DNA of 64,000 nt from assembly GCA_024362935.1 (NCBI GenBank), contig JANCRA010000004.1:22696121-22760120 (forward strand), written 5' to 3'. How positions within the stretch are numbered: position 1 is the first letter of the stretch; each line of letters begins with the position of its first letter. The notes under the pieces were generated by a model. It searched no databases and was not told the DNA's origin. It saw only the letters and a program-made list of their open reading frames with translations. This DNA comes from Setophaga petechia (Eukaryota; Chordata; Aves; Passeriformes; Parulidae). The translations under genes and the position numbers were made by a program. Of the stretch, positions 61,821 through 64,000 are shown piece after piece.

Positions 61821-64000
61821 GCTCATTAGTAGTAAGTTAGATCCTTCTGGTCCAAATGGAGAACAGATAGGGAGTGTAAGTCTCAGGAGTTAGGACCTGT
61901 CACATGATAACTGAATCTACTAAAATATCCCTGGAGAAGGCAACACTTAAAGCCTTATCATTTTGCTGCTTGAACATGGAAAATCTAGAGGATGTAGTTG
62001 TGTGTATTTTTTACCTCCTAACTTTGGTTGCCAGTACTGAAGGGATTTTTATAACCCTTGTGCCTTGAGACGCTGATGGAAAGTGTTTGCGTTCAGCTTG
62101 GCTCTGTGCCTTACAGTCCATTTTAATCACTTTGCAAAGTGGAAGGATAACAGTTCTACCACAGTGCTTGGTCTGAAAAGAGGACTCTGAGTGAAACCCA
62201 GCTATTCTTCAGAGGGATTTCCTGGTTCTTGCAGGAACAGACTGTAAAGCATACTGACACAAGCCTTTAATGGTTATCATAAAACATTCCCTCTGTAGTG
62301 TTTTTTAGAATTCTGAAAACTAACCAAGTATCCTTGTGTATTCTGTTTGAATGCAGTTGCTGTGAAAACATAATTAGTGTGGATATTCTGGAGATATGTT
62401 GGATGTTGGGAATTTTTATGCATGTCCGTCATTGGCTTTTGAAGAACAGTAATGGAGTGTTGCTGCTTTTCCTTTCCTCATGGCATGTCAGTGACTCAAA
62501 ACCTGTAATACAGGCTGGTGGCTATTCTTACTCTCTTTCATGATGTTGAGCCCACAATTAAATGGCTGTATTGAATGCTTCAGCCAGCTGAGCTTTTTCT
62601 CGTAGTCTGTGATTGCATGCTTTCCCTTGCTCTTTCTCCCTAGTTAACTGCCCATAGTCTCTATTCTTTGTGTTTCTGTTTTGTTAGAACTGTTCAAATT
62701 GTTTCGGGTCTCTGCTAAAGGAAATCACATGAAAGTTCAGTAACTGGAACCCCAAATAAATATTTGAGGAGAGGAGGACTATTGTTTCACATTTCCTTGG
62801 CACTGCTCAGTTCCTCAGGTTTCCAAAGATATTTACCCTGAATTCTTCTGAATTTTTGTAACTTGATGGCTTCCCTTCCTTTTAAGTAACTCTGATTTTG
62901 GCTGAAGTAACATTTAGAGGCTTGACCAACATGCAGGTGTGTCTTCAATTTTCACACTTACTTTCTGGAATGCCAGTAGGACATTTTTCTCTGGTAGCAT
63001 CCTCAGGCTTGTGATGGTGGAACACTTCTTTCTGGAATTATTAGGGTTGATATTCCTTTGCAGCCTGCATATGTCCTGGGGCTCACCTACTCTATTGTCT
63101 ATAGCAGTTGCAATTTGTGCCTTAACACCTTCTTACGAATCTTTTCACTCCATCCAAATTACCTACTCTGCTATGTTCTGAAGCATGTATTCTTATTTTA
63201 GGGTTTGGTCAAGGAAGGAGATAGAAACACAGAGTAGTGAATGGAGAGAATGGATCAAGTGAATTGCTTTATAGATTGGGTGGGGGAGGATGTTTGACAG
63301 TGCCCAGGTTGTCAATTAAATTCAATGTTAATGAGTAGCAAAATGTGGGTGAGAACAGACTTCCTAGTAAATGTAGTATTGTGAACTTTGAAGCTTCTGT
63401 AAACCTAGCAGAAATGTTTAACTCTTTTTCCTGCCATCTGTTTCTTTCTCTTTTTGTTCCCTGTTGAAGCCAGGTCCTGTATTCAAACTGTTCTTCTTTA
63501 CCAAAAGGTGCTTACTACTCTTGGCACATTTGATTTCACTATCTTCATATGCCTGTGCTAGGATGTACTTTAACCTGAACCTAGCTTTCCTTTTTCACTT
63601 TCATCTGTGTTCTTCTACTGCTCCACTGCTTGTCCTAAAGCTGCAGTAGTTCTCCCCATCCTCTGACCCTCACAGCATCTAGTAGTGCTTAGGCCTTATG
63701 TGTGTTATGTCCTTCAGCCAGTGATAGTGGAGAAGCTGTATTTTAAAGGATTTATTGCAAAAATCCATCTGCAAAAGACTAGCCAGCAGACCTGACCATT
63801 GCTTTAAACATCTACTTTTCTTGTCACCAATATGAACCTGTACACCAGGAGGGGCCAAAGAATCATCATCCCATGCTGATAGGATTATACATCAAAATTG
63901 CTAGGTACCTTCAGCTGTTGTTGTGTGTGCCTCTCAGCTTTTCCAGCAAATTGATAAGTATATATTGAAATACAACTGGAATTTATGTGTGCAACTGCAG

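Larger units (their letters stand above)
41169..64000 (+). other. TLE4: TLE4 intron 8, 5' part
   Basis: From exon 8 to the window end I found no segment encoding the next TLE4 block (expected to begin SSSVSPSASFR and run on to a DSDGEKSDD-type acidic stretch). The intron is therefore at least 22.8 kb. It contains one CR1 copy (57055-57970), ancient-repeat fragments, several candidate conserved non-coding stretches and a possible 22-nt microexon at 43442. The 50.8-53.6 kb and 54.2-56.6 kb parts show nothing I can assign. Confidence 0.8.

Noticed and set aside
1..64000. CRISPR arrays, operons, ribosome binding sites, bacterial mobile elements
   Set aside because: The sequence is vertebrate intronic DNA; no regularly spaced repeats or prokaryotic gene layout were seen.
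1..64000. tRNA, rRNA and snRNA genes
   Set aside because: No tRNA A/B-box pair with cloverleaf, and no recognisable rRNA or snRNA sequence was seen on either strand; a covariance-model search would be needed to exclude snoRNAs and microRNAs.

Overview
The window is a stretch of bird nuclear genome lying almost entirely inside one protein-coding gene, TLE4 (transducin-like enhancer protein 4, a Groucho-family corepressor), transcribed on the + strand. The avian call rests on the interspersed repeats: several CR1 LINE copies with the typical 3' end (imperfect ATTCTRTGA-type repeats), and one solo LTR of a kind common in birds. The base composition is AT-rich with few CpGs. From general knowledge, TLE4 is Z-linked in chicken, so a Z-chromosome origin is likely, but the window itself does not show it.

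Layout: 1-17355 is the 3' part of a long intron (intron 4 if exons match the human gene). Exon 5 is at 17356-17418, exon 6 at 25355-25429, exon 7 at 40542-40746 and exon 8, a 17-nt microexon, at 41152-41168. The rest, 41169-64000, is the start of a very long intron; the expected next exon (serine-rich CcN region) was not found. Joined, the four exons read in frame for 120 codons. They cover the C-terminal half of the tetramerising Q domain, the whole GP domain and the first residues of the CcN region. The N-terminal exons, the SP region and the WD40 propeller lie outside the window.

The introns hold CR1 fragments (about 20-114, 34184-35830, 57055-57970), a solo ERVL-type LTR (23476-23907), weak matches to ancient amniote repeats, simple repeats, and several stretches that look by eye like conserved non-coding elements (homeodomain, SOX, RUNX and RFX-type motifs, retained CpGs, palindromes). 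No second protein-coding gene, tRNA, rRNA or other known RNA gene was recognised on either strand. Most open reading frames are short and chance-like.

The points most worth checking are the 17-nt microexon with its 88-nt AG-free upstream zone, a possible second microexon of 22 nt at 43442-43463, a tandem NAGNAG acceptor at exon 7, an RFX X-box palindrome in a CpG-retaining block near 49.2 kb, and a paired inverted-repeat structure at 10659-10742. I found no evidence of a wholly new biological system.
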